NCBI RefSeq assembly: GCF_036324505.1
Contig: NC_086364.1
Coordinates: forward strand, 18,607,648 to 18,671,647
DNA from: Eleginops maclovinus
Lineage: Eukaryota > Chordata > Actinopteri > Perciformes > Eleginopidae
Reading direction: 5' to 3'
DNA: 64,000 nt
The notes beneath the pieces are model-generated. The model saw only the letters and a list, made by a program, of their open reading frames with translations, was not told where the DNA came from and did not search any database. Both the position numbers and the translations under genes were made by a program. Of the stretch, positions 62,509 to 64,000 are shown in pieces (position 1 is the first letter of the stretch; each line of letters opens with the position of its first letter).

Positions 62509-62592
62509 CTGTATGTTGGTTTTGTGGATTTCGGCAAAGCTTGTGACAATGTTACCTCTGTAATCCTGAGGGACTTGCTGCAGGAATTATGA
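62509..62592 (+). pseudogene. Possible non-LTR reverse-transcriptase remnant
   Basis: One frame reads LYVGFVDFGKACDNVTSVIL and RDLLQEL before a stop. The pattern Y-x-x-F-V-D-F-x-K-A-x-D resembles the conserved FVDFxKAFD motif of LINE reverse transcriptases. I could not find neighbouring RT motifs, so this may be chance. Confidence 0.25.
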
Positions 62593-64000
62593 GAGCTGAA
62601 TTAGCCTTATTAGCATTTACTCAAATGCTTGCACAGTAAGCAAGTTCCATGCCCCAATTCCTGTCTGTGATATTCATGCACAAGAAGGTGTAGCCAAACT
62701 GTCTGGAAATTGTCCAATATGAAGGCATCTGGGTGCCATCTGACATTATCCTTCTGGCTTCACTGAACCATGATCGCTGATTTGCACAGGAGCTGTTTGC
62801 ACCAGAGTGTGACACAGTCAGAGCGAGAAAGCACCTTAACATAAGGTGCAAACAACCGACATGCTGATGTTTGTAACCGCCTCCTGTTCCACATTTGGGA
62901 GATGTCGCAGGGGTTTTATGACCTGTTCTTGACCTGGATGAACCACCTTTAAATGCAAAACTGAAAAAGATGTGTTACCCTGATATTATTAGATCTGTGG
63001 TCTACATATTCTATTTCTGACACTGAAAATCACCTTGTGTTCTCTGTAATACTGCTACACCTGTCTCTACGGATGAAACACTTTGCTTATCATCTGTCAC
63101 TACCTGTTATCTCATGAAACGGAAAGGCCATAAACAGTATCTTTAAAGACGATAAAGCTCCATGGCTGTGTTTCACCAGGAAAGAAACAACAGGAATGCA
63201 TTTATAACTTTTTGCTCTGCCCTGTAAATAACAAAAACAAATCAACTAAAATAACAAAAACACTTTGACTCAGTTTGCTGTAAAAATACAAACTAAAAGA
63301 GATTGCTAAGTGTAAAGTTTGAGAGTGATCCAAGAGGTCATGGTAGACTGCTGATCTGCCCAGCGGGTTTCCTTATACGTTTCAGCCTCGCTGAACAGGT
63401 CAGTGGTCAAATGGAGGCTACTGCATCTCTATATATATGTCAAATCAATACTGAAAGATATTCTGACCATGCAAACTGCAATGCACTGTGGGAGGGTTGC
63501 ACAGAGCCGCTGTATCGAAGAAAACGTCAAGCCACAAGAAACATTGATATTATATTCATGAGATATTCCTATATGGTGGATGCCCTATAATTTTTAGAGT
63601 TGTATGTATTTTTCACTGCATTGTCATTATATGAACCAGGAGGCTACATCTCTGTTTAATTGCTTTGAATGTTCTTGCATTAAAATTGGAAACCTGTTAC
63701 ATTCCTAAAGTGCTTTGTGTTACTTGATATGGCACATTTAACTTGCAGCAATTCTAATTCCTCATTTAAATATCCATTAAGTCCTCCTATATATGCTGAT
63801 TAATATTCAGATTATGTGACCTTGTAGCACTTAATGGGTATCACAGTAACATTCCCTTAGGGATATATTATAATCTGTTTGTGATACCCAGTAATGACTT
63901 CACTACAGTAACCTGATGAAACCTGATGAGCTTTTTAATGTCACAATGGCATTTGGTGACATTATTAACACATCAATGTTATAATATGTTGCTGTGGTCT

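Noticed and set aside
63835..63890. 11-bp perfect stem (TGGGTATCACA and its complement) near the window end
   Set aside because: Short stem, long AT-rich loop; such structures are expected by chance in 64 kb.

Overview
The window is vertebrate, almost certainly teleost fish, nuclear DNA. It has large GT-AG introns, many long (CA)n/(GT)n microsatellites, several dispersed repeat families of teleost type, and an intact Tc1-like transposon. Repeat content suggests a spiny-rayed (percomorph) fish, but the species cannot be named from sequence alone.

One gene dominates: the 3' four fifths of a T-type (Cav3) voltage-gated calcium channel alpha-1 subunit on the + strand, best matched to CACNA1H (Cav3.2). 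I place 31 coding exons from 2104 to the stop at 50502-50504. Their splice phases are consistent throughout and join to a 2170-residue reading frame. The window starts inside an intron; domain I segments S1 to S5 and the start codon lie upstream. The visible protein runs: domain I turret, pore and IS6 (exons 1-3); gating-brake region and I-II linker (3-6); domain II (6-10); II-III linker (11-13); domain III (13-20); short III-IV linker (20-21); domain IV (21-27); cytoplasmic C-tail (27-31). The four selectivity-filter residues are E, E, D, D, the T-type signature. Cav3.2-like anchors are TEEGEE in the turret, MNYPTILPS in the I-II linker, [17 protein letters not shown] in the II-III linker, and [26 protein letters not shown] and RKKKMSPPCIS in the C-tail.

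The introns hold most of the other content. A complete Tc1/mariner element (11432-13081) sits in intron 4 with perfect 29-bp terminal repeats, TA duplications and an uninterrupted 340-residue DD34E transposase. Other introns carry nested inverted-repeat elements, tRNA-derived SINE-like pieces, and dinucleotide arrays, three of which start within about 9 bases of exon donors. After the stop comes a 3' UTR of up to about 3.8 kb with several candidate poly(A) signals. From about 54.3 kb to the end I see no gene, only repeats and a cluster of GT, GA and CA arrays at 60.5-61.3 kb.

I did not find a new multi-gene system. The points most worth checking are: loss of the conserved basic residue in domain II S2; a cysteine beside the domain III filter; proline-rich and His/Thr/Pro-rich expansions in the C-tail; CA arrays abutting exon donors and a 252-bp GT array upstream of the exon encoding the domain II pore; and the apparently intact transposon.
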